From positions 1 through 64,000 of the forward strand of contig CALTTH010000001.1 of assembly GCA_943908365.1 (NCBI GenBank): a stretch of 64,000 nt of DNA, written 5' to 3'. The position numbers and the translations under genes are program-made. This document shows positions 7,740-18,515 of this stretch, one piece after another (positions within the stretch are counted from its first letter, which is position 1; each line of letters opens with the position of its first letter). Under the pieces are notes generated by a model. It was given only the letters and a program-made list of their open reading frames with translations. It did not search any database and had not been told where the DNA came from. This DNA comes from an uncultured Hyphomicrobiales bacterium (GTDB lineage: Bacteria; Pseudomonadota; Alphaproteobacteria; Rhizobiales; Rhizobiaceae).

Positions 7740-10469
7740 ATGACCGATAACAACGACGACAAGACACTCAACGCACAACCTAAAAAGACTCTTACCCTCA
7801 AGCCGGGCGGGTTGAACCAGGGTACCGTGCGTCAGGACATGGGTCGTGGTCGCACCAACGCAGTTGTCGTGGAGACACGCAAGCGTCGCCCCATGCGTCC
7901 TGAAGACGAGAAGCAAGGTGGTGCAGCCGCAGCCGCAGCACCGGTTGCGCAGCAGCCACGCCCAGCGGCACCGGCCGCCGCGCCAGCCCAGCCACGCCCA
8001 CAGCAGGCCCAGCCCGCACCTCGTGTTCAGCAGACCCATAACCAGCAGCGTCCGCAGCCGTCGGCTCAGCCACGCCAGCAGGATCGTCCGCGCGGCAACG
8101 TGCTGCACGATCTCTCAGCCGGTGAGATGGAAGCGCGCCGCCGCGCTTTGATGGAAGCCCAGGCGCGTGACGTTGTCGAAGCCAAGCAGCGCGCCGAAGA
8201 CGAAGCCCGCCGTAAGGTGGAGGAAGAACGCCGCCTGGTTGCCGAGAAGGAAGAAGCCGTCCGTCGCGCCGCCGAAGAAGCGGCTGCTGCAAAGGCTGCT
8301 GAAAACGAAGCCCCTGCAAGAGCGGAACAGCCGACAACGACGACCGCACAGCCAGTGCGCCGTGACGTTCGTCCGCAGTCCACGCGTCCTTCGCCCGTAG
8401 CAGCGGCACCCGCGCCAGCACCGGAAATGCCCGGTCGTGGTGTTCCGGGCGTTCGCCGCACCGAGAAGGATGATGAGGACGATCGTGGTGCACGCCGTAC
8501 CGGCATGCCGATGCGCGGCAAGGCGCCGGCACCTGCACCGGCAAAGCCTGCTGCCCGCTTGAAGACGGAAGAAGAGCGTCGCCGCGGCAAGCTGACGGTG
8601 ACTTCGAACCTCGACGAAGAGGGCGCGCAGCGCGGTCGTTCGTTGGCCTCCATGCGCCGCCGGCAGGAGAAGTTCCGCCGCAGCCAGATGCAGGAAACGC
8701 GCGAGAAGATTTCCCGCGAAGTCATCTTGCCGGAAACCATCACCATTCAGGAACTGTCGCAGCGCATGTCCGAACGTGCGGTGGACGTCATCAAGTTCCT
8801 GATGAAGGAAGGCCAGATGATGAAGCCGGGCGACGTCATCGACGCCGATCTGGCAGAACTCATCGCGGTCGAATTCGGCCACACCGTCAAGCGCGTGTCG
8901 GAATCCGATATTGAAGAAGGTATCTTCAACGTCGCCGATGTCGCCGGTGACATGGTGTCGCGTCCGCCGGTCGTCACCATCATGGGTCACGTCGACCACG
9001 GCAAGACCTCGCTGCTCGACGCCATCCGTCAGGCAAACGTGGTTGCGGGCGAAGCCGGTGGCATCACGCAGCATATCGGTGCCTATCAGGTTGAGAAGAA
9101 CGGCCAGAAGATCACCTTCATCGACACCCCCGGCCACGCCGCCTTCACGGCCATGCGTGCCCGTGGCGCGCAGGCAACCGACATCGCCATTCTGGTGGTT
9201 GCGGCTGATGACAGCGTGATGCCTCAGACGATCGAATCGATCAACCACGCCAAGGCCGCCAACGTGCCGATCATCGTGGCGATCAACAAGATCGACAAGC
9301 ATGAGGCCAACCCTGAAAAGGTTCGCCAGCAGCTGCTCCAGCACGAAGTCTTCGTGGAATCCATGGGCGGTGAAGTGCTTGACGTGGAAGTTTCTGCCAA
9401 GAAGCATCTCGGCCTCGACAAGCTGCTCGAAGCCATCCTTCTGCAGGCCGAAATTCTCGACCTCAAGGCGGATCCAACCCGTACGGCTGAGGGCACGGTT
9501 ATCGAAGCCGAGCTCGACCGTGGTCGTGGTGCGGTTGCGACCGTTCTCGTCCAGAAGGGTACGCTGAAGCCTGGCCAGATCATCGTTGCCGGCGATCAGT
9601 GGGGCCGTGTCCGCGCGCTCGTCAACGACAAGGGTGAACACGTCAAGGAAGCGGGTCCTGCCATGCCGGTCGAAATTCTCGGCCTGTCCGGCACGCCGTC
9701 TGCCGGTGATCGTTTTGCCGTCGTCGAAAGCGAAAGTCGCGCTCGCGAGATTTCCGAATATCGTCAGCGTCTCGCCCGTGACAAGGCCGTTGCCCGCCAG
9801 ACAGGCCAGCGCGGTTCTCTCGAGCAGATGATGAGCCAGCTACAGACCTCCGGCATGAAGGAGTTCCCGCTGGTCATCAAGGCTGACGTGCAGGGCTCCG
9901 TCGAAGCGATCATCGCATCGCTCGACAAGCTCGGCACCGACGAAGTCCGCGCACGCATCGTCCATTCGGGCGCTGGTGCCATCACGGAATCGGATGTTTC
10001 TCTGGCAGAAGCGTCCAACGCCGCGATCATCGGCTTCAACGTCCGCGCCAATGCGCAGGCCCGTACGGCGTCTGAGCGTGCAGGCATCGAGATCCGCTAC
10101 TACAACATCATCTACGATCTGGTGGATGACGTGAAGGCAGCCATGTCCGGTCTTCTGTCGCCAGAGCGTCGCGAAACGTTCCTCGGCAATGCCGAGATCC
10201 TCGAAGTCTTCAACATCACCAAGGTCGGCAAGGTCGCCGGTTGCCGTGTTGTCGAAGGCAAGGTGGAACGTGGTGCAGGCGTTCGTCTGGTTCGTGACAA
10301 CGTCGTCATCCACGAAGGCAAGCTCAAGACGCTCAAGCGCTTCAAGGAAGAAGTCAGCGAAGTGCCTGTCGGTCAGGAGTGCGGTATGGCCTTCGAGAAC
10401 TACGAAGACATTCGCGCCGGCGACACGATTGAGTGCTTCCGCGTGGAGCATATTACCCGAACGCTCTAA
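7740..10469 (+). CDS. infB: Translation initiation factor IF-2
   Basis: GTPase that brings initiator tRNA to the 30S subunit and promotes 50S joining. The 909-residue protein is a typical long alphaproteobacterial form. Residues 1-330 are a variable Ala/Pro/Gln/Arg-rich region with a helical charged stretch (EARRKVEEERRLVAEKEEA). The GTPase domain follows with G1 GHVDHGKT at 416-423, G3 DTPGH at 462-466 and G4 NKID at 516-519, then beta-barrel domains and the C-terminal fMet-tRNA binding region. The ATG at 7740 follows GGAACGGA. It closes the tight part of the operon: 181 bases and a hairpin separate it from rbfA. Confidence 0.98.
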   Translation: MTDNNDDKTLNAQPKKTLTLKPGGLNQGTVRQDMGRGRTNAVVVETRKRRPMRPEDEKQGGAAAAAAPVAQQPRPAAPAAAPAQPRPQQAQPAPRVQQTHNQQRPQPSAQPRQQDRPRGNVLHDLSAGEMEARRRALMEAQARDVVEAKQRAEDEARRKVEEERRLVAEKEEAVRRAAEEAAAAKAAENEAPARAEQPTTTTAQPVRRDVRPQSTRPSPVAAAPAPAPEMPGRGVPGVRRTEKDDEDDRGARRTGMPMRGKAPAPAPAKPAARLKTEEERRRGKLTVTSNLDEEGAQRGRSLASMRRRQEKFRRSQMQETREKISREVILPETITIQELSQRMSERAVDVIKFLMKEGQMMKPGDVIDADLAELIAVEFGHTVKRVSESDIEEGIFNVADVAGDMVSRPPVVTIMGHVDHGKTSLLDAIRQANVVAGEAGGITQHIGAYQVEKNGQKITFIDTPGHAAFTAMRARGAQATDIAILVVAADDSVMPQTIESINHAKAANVPIIVAINKIDKHEANPEKVRQQLLQHEVFVESMGGEVLDVEVSAKKHLGLDKLLEAILLQAEILDLKADPTRTAEGTVIEAELDRGRGAVATVLVQKGTLKPGQIIVAGDQWGRVRALVNDKGEHVKEAGPAMPVEILGLSGTPSAGDRFAVVESESRAREISEYRQRLARDKAVARQTGQRGSLEQMMSQLQTSGMKEFPLVIKADVQGSVEAIIASLDKLGTDEVRARIVHSGAGAITESDVSLAEASNAAIIGFNVRANAQARTASERAGIEIRYYNIIYDLVDDVKAAMSGLLSPERRETFLGNAEILEVFNITKVGKVAGCRVVEGKVERGAGVRLVRDNVVIHEGKLKTLKRFKEEVSEVPVGQECGMAFENYEDIRAGDTIECFRVEHITRTL

Positions 10470-10497
10470 GCGCTCTGCCTGATTATATGACTTTAAG

Positions 10498-10530
10498 AGC
10501 GAGCGCTGGCTAACCGGCGCTCGCTGAATT
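10498..10530 (+). terminator. Hairpin after infB, partial terminator or processing site
   Basis: AGCGAGCGC at 10498-10506 pairs perfectly with GCGCTCGCT at 10517-10525, extended by three inner pairs around a CTAA loop, giving about 12 bp. It is followed by GAATTTTAAG, a weak T-tract. It may reduce read-through from infB into rbfA or act as an RNase processing site. The rest of the 181-base gap (10531-10650) shows nothing else I can name. Confidence 0.6.
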
Positions 10531-10650
10531 TTAAGATACTCCGACAAGAGGGTCCAATATGACCTTCCGCCGAGAGTGCTGGAGTGAGAAATTGGGAGGC
10601 TGCAAAGCTGCCCGACGGTCTTCTTCCAATTTGCTGAGGCAAGAATAACA

Positions 10651-11067
10651 ATGGCAAAAGCAACTTCATCAGCCCCTTCACAACGCATGCTGCGCGTCGG
10701 CGAGCAGGTTCGTGCGGCTTTGACGCAAATCCTCCAGCGCGGCGAAGTGCGTGACGATCTTCTGGAAAAGACGGTCATTTCCATTTCGGAAGTGCGCATG
10801 TCTCCCGATCTCAAGATCGCGACCGCCTATGTAACACCGCTTGGCGTTGCCGATCATACCGAGAGCATCGATGCCTTGAACCGGCATGCGAAGTTCATTC
10901 GCGGCAGGCTCGGGCCGCAGCTGCGCCAGATGAAATACGTTCCGGAAGTGCGCTTCCGCGATGACACCAGCTTCGACAATTATCAGAAGATCGACGCCCT
11001 GCTGCGCTCTCCCGAAGTGCAGCGCGATCTTGGATCTTCCAACGAAAAAGACGACGAACAGAACTGA
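10651..11067 (+). CDS. rbfA: 30S ribosome-binding factor RbfA
   Basis: Cold-adaptation and 16S rRNA maturation factor that binds free 30S subunits. At 138 residues it matches the family length, with the KH-like fold recognisable in the VGEQVRAALTQILQRGEV start and ISEVRMSPDLKIATAYV, and the LGPQLRQMKYVPEVRFRDD segment near residue 90-105. GAGG at 10636-10639 supports the ATG at 10651. It sits 3 bases before truB, so those two are clearly cotranscribed. Confidence 0.96.
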   Translation: MAKATSSAPSQRMLRVGEQVRAALTQILQRGEVRDDLLEKTVISISEVRMSPDLKIATAYVTPLGVADHTESIDALNRHAKFIRGRLGPQLRQMKYVPEVRFRDDTSFDNYQKIDALLRSPEVQRDLGSSNEKDDEQN

Positions 11068-11070
11068 AGA

Positions 11071-12003
11071 ATGTCCAAACCACGCAAACCCAAGGGCCGC
11101 CCGGTTTCCGGCTGGCTCATCCTCGACAAGCCGTTCGATTTCGGCTCCACCGAGGCCGTCTCCAAGATCAAATGGCTCTTTAACGCGCAGAAAGCTGGCC
11201 ACGCCGGTACGCTAGACCCGCTCGCCTCGGGCATGCTGCCGATCGCGCTGGGCGACGCCACCAAGACCGTCCCTTACGTCATGGATGGCCGCAAGATTTA
11301 TGAATTCACCGTCAGCTGGGGTGAAGAACGCACCACCGACGATATGGAAGGCGAGGTCCTCAACGCCTCCGACAACCGTCCAAGCGAGCAGGATGTTCGC
11401 GATCTGCTGCCGAAATATACGGGCACGATCCTGCAGACGCCACCACAGTTCTCAGCCATCAAGATTGCCGGCGAGCGGGCCTATGATCTGGCTCGCGAGG
11501 GCGAAGTCGTCGAGATTCCGGCACGTGAGGTTGAGGTTCATCGCCTGACGCTGTTGGCCTGCCCGGATGAGAACACCGCGCATTTCGAAGTGGAATGCGG
11601 CAAGGGAACCTATGTTCGTGCGCTGGCGCGCGACATGGGTCGTGACCTTGGCTGCTACGGCTTCATCTCCGAATTGCGTCGCGCCATGGTCGCACCCTTC
11701 GCGGAAGATGCGATGGTGCCACTGGAAAAGCTCACCGAACTGGAGACGATCGAAGACCGTGACGAGCGTTTGGCCGCGCTCGACGCCTATCTCATCGATA
11801 CGTCCGAAGCGCTTTCGTCACTGCCGCATCTCATCATCAATGATGATCAGGCACACCGCCTGAAGATGGGCAACCCCATCCTGCTGCGCGGACGCGATGC
11901 CCCGACGCAGGAATCGGAAGCCTACGCCACCGCGCGCGGCAGGCTGGTGGCGATCGGCGAAATAGGCCAGGGCGAATTCCGCCCAAAGCGCGTTTTTGGC
12001 TGA
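11071..12003 (+). CDS. truB: tRNA pseudouridine(55) synthase TruB
   Basis: Converts U55 to pseudouridine in the T-loop of tRNAs. The 310-residue protein carries the TruB signature GHAGTLDPLASG with the catalytic aspartate at D49, the early GWLILDKP motif, and the downstream GTYVRALARDMG motif. The C-terminal part beyond about residue 250 resembles a degenerate PUA-like region. It begins 3 bases after rbfA and is followed by a strong terminator, which closes the operon here rather than continuing into rpsO. Confidence 0.97.
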   Translation: MSKPRKPKGRPVSGWLILDKPFDFGSTEAVSKIKWLFNAQKAGHAGTLDPLASGMLPIALGDATKTVPYVMDGRKIYEFTVSWGEERTTDDMEGEVLNASDNRPSEQDVRDLLPKYTGTILQTPPQFSAIKIAGERAYDLAREGEVVEIPAREVEVHRLTLLACPDENTAHFEVECGKGTYVRALARDMGRDLGCYGFISELRRAMVAPFAEDAMVPLEKLTELETIEDRDERLAALDAYLIDTSEALSSLPHLIINDDQAHRLKMGNPILLRGRDAPTQESEAYATARGRLVAIGEIGQGEFRPKRVFG

Positions 12004-12046
12004 CAGGACATCTGCGTCACCCTCTCTCGAGGAACGCTCAATTATC

Positions 12047-12078
12047 ATGCCGACGGCCGCGATGGTCGTCGGCATTTT
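12047..12078 (+). terminator. Intrinsic terminator after truB
   Basis: ATGCCGACG at 12047-12055 pairs with CGTCGGCAT at 12067-12075; three inner pairs extend the stem to about 12 bp with a 5-base loop, followed by TTTT at 12075-12078. It ends the rimP-to-truB transcription unit. Confidence 0.85.
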
Positions 12079-12320
12079 CATGCGGTTGAAACAGGGCGAG
12101 CCGCAAGAAATCCCGTAGAATGTCAATTACCTTTTGAAGCACGACACATCCTCCACGGACCTGTCATTGTGTGACCAAGCCCATGTCTCTCGTTTCAATC
12201 CGCTGCCAGTAAAGCATGCTGGTCGCAAGCGAGCCCGGCACATCCGACCTGCATAAAACGCGGGTTGCGTCATGGCTTCAAACGAGATTATCGTCGGCGT
12301 CATATGACTTGAGGTTATGC
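12079..12320. other. Intergenic stretch between truB terminator and LysR gene
   Basis: Together with the terminator this makes a 317-base gap without a supported gene. It must hold the promoter of the LysR-type gene. The in-frame extension of that gene back to 12216 lacks a ribosome site and family similarity, so I leave it out. GAGGT at 12311-12315 is the ribosome site for the start at 12321. I see no clear -35/-10 pair and no repeat. Confidence 0.5.
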
Positions 12321-13220
12321 ATGAAGCGCAGTCGCCTTCCTTTAACAGCGCTCAGAAGTTTTGAAGCAGCGGGGCGGCTCATGAGCTTCACGCGCGCTGC
12401 AGAAGAGTTGTGCATCTCGCAGGCCGCCATCAGCCGTCAGGTGCGGGAGTTGGAAGTGCTGCTGGATCGGCCGCTTTTCGATCGGGGTCATCGATCCGTC
12501 AGGTTGACGCACGAAGGGGCAAAGTTGCTCCACGTCGTGACGGCTTCCTTCGACGCGATGTCCGATGGCCTTGCAGATGTAGAGCGCGGCAAAGGCAGCG
12601 CTACGGTGAACATCAACGCCGAGCCATCTTTCGCCGCCTGCTTCCTCACCCCGCATCTGTCGGATTTCCAGCGCAGTCATCCCGATATCGACGTACGAGT
12701 AGAGTCGGAGTCCGGCCTTGCAGAGTTTCGCCACAACGAAGACGTCGTTGCCATCCGCCACAGCCTGACGAGAACGAGCTGGCCCCGATCGGAGAGCCGG
12801 CATTTGATGGATGTGCAGATGACTCCATGTCTCTCGCCGCGACTGATGGAGGGGAGAGTGGTGCCGCAACGGCCTGTCGATCTTCTGGACTTCCCGCTTC
12901 TTTATGAGGACAGCCGGGACATGTGGCGAAGCTGGTTCGAGCGGGCAGGCGTTTCCTCGGATGTGTATCCGCGTGGACCAATCTACACTGACGAAGGCAT
13001 GACGCTTCAGGCCGCATTGCGCGGGCAGGGCGTCGCACTTCTTGAGGAACGGTTTGCAAGGGAGTATCTAGCCTCCGGGCTTCTCATTCGCCCCTTCCAG
13101 CAGACGCTCCCCTTTGGCGCCTTCTTTATCGTGGTGCGCGGTTTCGAAACCCTGGCGCCAGCGGCCCATGATTTTCTTGAGTGGCTTTCCGAAAGCGTGC
13201 GTTCGCGAGACGGGCATTAA
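12321..13220 (+). CDS. LysR-family transcriptional regulator, GcvA-like
   Basis: DNA-binding regulator of 299 residues. The N-terminal winged helix-turn-helix (about 8-67) has the GcvA-subfamily form LTALRSFEAAGRLMSFTRAA and ISQAAISRQVRELE; residues 91-295 form the periplasmic-binding-protein-like effector domain. The ATG at 12321 has GAGGT 6 bases upstream. It is an orphan: the upstream gene is truB in the same direction behind a terminator, and rpsO follows, so there is no divergent partner to suggest a target. In relatives I know, truB is usually followed directly by rpsO, so this gene looks inserted. The effector is unknown. Confidence 0.9.
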   Translation: MKRSRLPLTALRSFEAAGRLMSFTRAAEELCISQAAISRQVRELEVLLDRPLFDRGHRSVRLTHEGAKLLHVVTASFDAMSDGLADVERGKGSATVNINAEPSFAACFLTPHLSDFQRSHPDIDVRVESESGLAEFRHNEDVVAIRHSLTRTSWPRSESRHLMDVQMTPCLSPRLMEGRVVPQRPVDLLDFPLLYEDSRDMWRSWFERAGVSSDVYPRGPIYTDEGMTLQAALRGQGVALLEERFAREYLASGLLIRPFQQTLPFGAFFIVVRGFETLAPAAHDFLEWLSESVRSRDGH

Positions 13221-13249
13221 AATGGACCGACTGTCCTTGCCGACGCGTG

Positions 13250-13362
13250 GACATGATTTACAGCCTCGGCCCGAAAACCGGAATCGATTTTCGGAAAGCA
13301 CGATGCGCAGATTCAAGAAGGTAAAGCGTTCTTTGCGCGTCCAATAGGACGCACGGCGCTTT
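13250..13362. repeat. Rhizobial intergenic palindromic element (RIME-like)
   Basis: Two inverted repeats in tandem: CCGAAAA at 13271-13277 with TTTTCGG at 13288-13294, and GCGTCC at 13337-13342 with GGACGC at 13347-13352 inside an outer AAGCG/CGCTT pair (13324-13328 and 13357-13361). The wording, including the GATGCGCAGATTCAA link between the two hairpins, matches a dispersed family I recognise from Rhizobium and Agrobacterium intergenic regions; copy number here cannot be seen. It lies between the LysR gene and rpsO. The rpsO promoter must lie in or after it (13363-13513). Confidence 0.7.
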
Positions 13363-13513
13363 AGCGCAGATCCCCATCGCCCCTTTCCTTTAGCCGCCAA
13401 TTGGTTTATAGGCAGCGCCAGCTAGGCATTGCCTTTGCTACTGAATGGCCAGCGCTGGACGACATCCCGGCCCTTGGCGACCGATTTTTCCTTAAAATAG
13501 AAAGGATTTTACG

Positions 13514-13783
13514 ATGTCGATTACTGCAGAGCGCAAAGCCGCCCTCATCAAGGAATATGCAACGAAGGAAGGCGACACCGGTTCGCCTGAAGTTCAGGTC
13601 GCAATCCTGACCGAGCGGATCAACAACCTGACCGAACACTTCAAGGGCCACAAGAAGGACAACCACTCTCGTCGTGGTCTTCTGACGCTGGTTTCCAGCC
13701 GCCGTTCGCTTCTCGACTATCTGAAGAAGAAGGACGAAGGCCGGTACTCGAAGCTGATCGGTACCTTGGGCATTCGCCGCTAA
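13514..13783 (+). CDS. rpsO: 30S ribosomal protein S15
   Basis: Primary 16S rRNA-binding protein of the small-subunit platform. The 89-residue length is exactly that of the family, and signatures are plain: EGDTGSPEVQVAILTERI, then HKKDNHSRRGLLTLVSSRR. GAAAGGA shortly before the ATG at 13514 is the ribosome site. It is a single-gene unit bounded by a terminator downstream; pnp follows after 243 bases, the conserved rpsO-pnp order. Confidence 0.98.
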   Translation: MSITAERKAALIKEYATKEGDTGSPEVQVAILTERINNLTEHFKGHKKDNHSRRGLLTLVSSRRSLLDYLKKKDEGRYSKLIGTLGIRR

Positions 13784-13790
13784 CATCTTG

Positions 13791-13827
13791 ACCGGCGGGT
13801 TTCCTTCAAAGGTGCCCGCCGGTTTTT
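13791..13827 (+). terminator. Intrinsic terminator after rpsO
   Basis: ACCGGCGGG at 13791-13799 pairs with CCCGCCGGT at 13815-13823, followed by a T-run through 13827. A second small hairpin, ATCCGG/CCGGAT at 13829-13846, follows at once. Confidence 0.88.
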
Positions 13828-14026
13828 CATCCGGCAGCAGCCGGATAACAAGACGGACCGGATGGGCCGGAACCGTCGGAACCAACCGAAGACCTGTCAT
13901 GGGGCAGGATTGCAGGATGCTTGTGCCACCTTCCATGGCACCGGAAAAAGCCTCCCGCTGTCTTGCCCGTGATGTGTCGCAGCCGCTGCTTCAATGGTGG
14001 AGCCGCGGCGACAAGAAGGACAAGAT
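13828..14026 (+). promoter_or_regulatory. Leader region of pnp
   Basis: The 199 bases between the rpsO terminator and the pnp start contain a hairpin GTGCCA (13923-13928) with TGGCAC (13936-13941) and a ribosome site AAGAAGGA just before 14021. In E. coli the pnp leader is a folded RNA cut by RNase III through which PNPase represses itself; whether this leader does the same is inference. I could not assign promoter boxes. Confidence 0.35.
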
Positions 14027-16171
<2,145 letters not shown>

Positions 16172-16195
16172 GGCGCTGTCGCTTATTCCTATCGG

Positions 16196-16223
16196 GGCGC
16201 GGGATCTCTCCCGCGCCTTTTTT
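16196..16223 (+). terminator. Intrinsic terminator after pnp
   Basis: GGCGCGGGA at 16196-16204 and TCCCGCGCC at 16209-16217 form a perfect 9-bp stem with a TCTC loop, followed by TTTTTT at 16218-16223. Confidence 0.92.
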
Positions 16224-16344
16224 CTATTTTCAGAGCGGCTCCGTTCCGGTTAGAACGTGAAGCTGCTCCATTGTTGTTGAACACATTGTCCCGACGCAAA
16301 GACGCCTGGCGCCTTTCCGGCACATGTTCTTGAGGATGCTCCCG

Positions 16345-17364
16345 ATGAGCCGTGACGCAGTCAAAACCCTTTTCCATCCCTTCGCTGCCGACATGCTGCC
16401 AGCGCCGAAAGCCGGTGAACGCGTGCTGTTCCTGGGCGCGGAGGCAGGTGCACCTCGCCTGGAGGGTTTCGAGGCTGAGATCGTCGCGGTTCAGAATCTG
16501 CGGCCGCTCTATCGTGCGCTGCAGGCGCATGGTTCCGAGGTCACGCCGGAAATCTCCGGCGAGGACTACGACGCCGCCATGATCCTGTGCGGCAAGCACC
16601 GCGGCGAAAACGAAAACCGCATGGCGGAAGCCTTGAAGCGCGTAAAGGCTGGCGGTCTGATCCTGGCTGCTGGCGCCAAGGAAGACGGCATCGTCACCCT
16701 GCGCAAGACGCTTGCCAAGCTGGGTATCGAGGCTGAATCCACGCCAAAATATCACGGTGTCGCCATCTGGTTTGCAAGACCTGACGACGTCTCGACTGCA
16801 GTCTCCAAGTTGGAGCAGAAGCCGGTCACCATCGACAATCGCTTCACTGCCATGCCTGGCATGTTCTCCCACGACCGCGTGGATGACGGCTCCGAACTGC
16901 TCGTCTCGCGCATGCCGACGGACTTTGATGGCAATGCGGCAGACTTCGGCGCCGGATGGGGCTATCTCTCCGTCATGCTGGCTGAGAAGTCGCCGCGCAC
17001 GGCGCGTATCGATCTTTTCGAGGCCGACTACAATGCGCTTGAATTTGCAAAGACCAATCTTCTGGAAAACTGCCCGCGGCGGACGGCACGTTTCTTCTGG
17101 CAGGATCTGGCCGCCGAGCCGCCAAAGGAAAAATACGACCTGATCATCATGAACCCGCCATTCCATGCGGGTGGCCAGGCCGCCGAACCGGCCCTCGGTC
17201 AGGCGATGATCAAGGCAGCGGCAAGCGCCCTGCGCAGCGGCGGCAAGCTGCTGATGGTTGCCAATCGCGGGCTGCCTTACGAGCCGGTGCTCGCCAGCGA
17301 ATTCCGCAAGAGCGAGGAAGTCTGCCGCAATGCCCGCTTCAAGATCCTCAGCGCCCAGAAGTAA
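16345..17364 (+). CDS. Class I SAM methyltransferase, RsmC/RlmG-like
   Basis: Likely rRNA guanine-N2 methyltransferase. In the RsmC/RlmG family an inactive N-terminal methyltransferase-like domain precedes the catalytic one, and this 339-residue protein has the same layout. The catalytic half carries the SAM motif FGAGWGYLSVML and the base-binding motif NPPFHAGG, which is typical of N2-guanine methyltransferases. In-frame ATGs occur at 16324, 16336 and 16345; I choose 16345 because GAGG at 16332-16335 is well spaced. Which rRNA position is modified (G1207 for RsmC) cannot be read off. A GC stem at 17379-17403 lies between it and the convergent transporter. Confidence 0.85.
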   Translation: MSRDAVKTLFHPFAADMLPAPKAGERVLFLGAEAGAPRLEGFEAEIVAVQNLRPLYRALQAHGSEVTPEISGEDYDAAMILCGKHRGENENRMAEALKRVKAGGLILAAGAKEDGIVTLRKTLAKLGIEAESTPKYHGVAIWFARPDDVSTAVSKLEQKPVTIDNRFTAMPGMFSHDRVDDGSELLVSRMPTDFDGNAADFGAGWGYLSVMLAEKSPRTARIDLFEADYNALEFAKTNLLENCPRRTARFFWQDLAAEPPKEKYDLIIMNPPFHAGGQAAEPALGQAMIKAAASALRSGGKLLMVANRGLPYEPVLASEFRKSEEVCRNARFKILSAQK

Positions 17365-17401
17365 TCATTCATGAGAAAGAGGCTGCGGTTTATCTGCAGC
17401 C

Positions 17402-18346
17402 TCAACTCAGCAGCCAGGCCCAGAGCGATACCGTCAGGACGCCGAACAGCGTCGATATGCTGATGGTCGAGGCGGCGATGCTGTGTCCGATCCCGAAGCG
17501 GTTGGCGAGCAGCCATGAATTGATGCCGGTCGGGACGCAGGATGTCAGCACCAATGCCGACGTCCAGGCGGGGTTGAGGCCGAGCAGATGTGCGGTGGCC
17601 CAGACGCAGGCCGGTAGAAGCAAGAGTTTGAATGCGGTGACGGTCGCGGCAATGTGCAGGTTTCCGCGCACCGGATATTTGGTCAGCGCCATTCCCAATG
17701 AAATCAAGGCTGCGGGCCCCGCCATGGCGGCGATCTGATCGATCACCGTTGTGAAGACGACGGGCATCGGCGCGCCGATCATGTTGAAGCAAAGCCCGAG
17801 AATGAGCGCGATGACCAACGGATTGGTCGCAAGATTGCGGCCCACCTGTTTCAATACGGTCAGGGTGCTTCTTCTTTCTCCGCCCACCACCTTATGCGTC
17901 GCATTTTCCATCAGGATGGTTCCGGCAATCATCATGATGGGAAGATGGATGGCGAGCAGAATGGAAATCGCCACGATCCCGTCATTGCCAACGGAGCGGC
18001 TCACGAGCGGCAGGCCGATGAAGATATTATTGGCGAAGGCTGATGAGATGCCGGCTATGACGCTGATGCGAAGATCCTGCTTGAAGAAATAGGTTGTCAC
18101 CATCTGACCCGCAGCCCAGGTGATCGCGACGCCGGTAAAGTAAGTGATCCAGAGCTTGAAAGGCGAAGCGCCATGAAAATCAGCTTCCGCCAGCGTGCGA
18201 AAGATCAGCGTCGGTACGGCAATCTTGAAGACGAAGTCGCTCAATACGTCGCTCGCATCGGCCTTGAACAGCCTCGCCTTTACCGTCAGCCAACCGATCA
18301 GAATGAGCAGAAAGATCGGGGCGACATTGACGGCGACAGCATACAT
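17402..18346 (-). CDS. AEC (auxin efflux carrier) family transporter
   Basis: Inner-membrane transporter of 314 residues with about ten hydrophobic helices in two five-helix halves, matching the AEC/PIN-like family (PF03547). Recognisable pieces are the PTLIFRTLAEADF segment after helix 2, FANNIFIGLPL in the first half and TSCVPTGINSWLLANRFG near the end. Bacterial members often carry malate, malonate or other carboxylates; the name does not imply auxin. Its stop lies within the hairpin at 17379-17403. It is monocistronic and divergent from adenosine kinase across a 339-base gap. Confidence 0.85.
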   Translation of the reverse strand: MYAVAVNVAPIFLLILIGWLTVKARLFKADASDVLSDFVFKIAVPTLIFRTLAEADFHGASPFKLWITYFTGVAITWAAGQMVTTYFFKQDLRISVIAGISSAFANNIFIGLPLVSRSVGNDGIVAISILLAIHLPIMMIAGTILMENATHKVVGGERRSTLTVLKQVGRNLATNPLVIALILGLCFNMIGAPMPVVFTTVIDQIAAMAGPAALISLGMALTKYPVRGNLHIAATVTAFKLLLLPACVWATAHLLGLNPAWTSALVLTSCVPTGINSWLLANRFGIGHSIAASTISISTLFGVLTVSLWAWLLS

Positions 18347-18456
18347 GGAGGCGGGCTTTCACGGCGTTCTGCGGAAGAACTACCCTGTATAGGAAAGGCC
18401 AATGGTCTCAAACCATTTTCTATGAGGAGATGGAACAGGAGCCATCTCCCAGAAAC

Positions 18457-18515
18457 AGAAAAAGCGGGGATCGTCCCCGCTTCAGCCTGTGGTCCCCGTC
18501 AGTACATCCGTGCCG
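18457..18515 (-). ncRNA. Candidate leftward small RNA ending in a strong intrinsic terminator
   Basis: On the minus strand AAGCGGGGA (18482-18474), a CGA loop and TCCCCGCTT (18470-18462) make a perfect 9-bp stem followed by TTTTT. No leftward gene precedes it: the nearest ORF upstream is rightward adenosine kinase. An orphan terminator pointing into the gap suggests a short transcript starting near 18515-18560; the 5' end is a guess. A further stem TCAGT/ACTGA can form just upstream. The rest of the 18347-18685 gap must hold promoters of the two flanking genes. I cannot name a known sRNA family. Confidence 0.4.

Noticed and set aside
8115..9641. 508-residue antisense ORF opposite infB
   Set aside because: Low-complexity product and codon pattern of a reverse-complement frame; infB carries all GTPase motifs.
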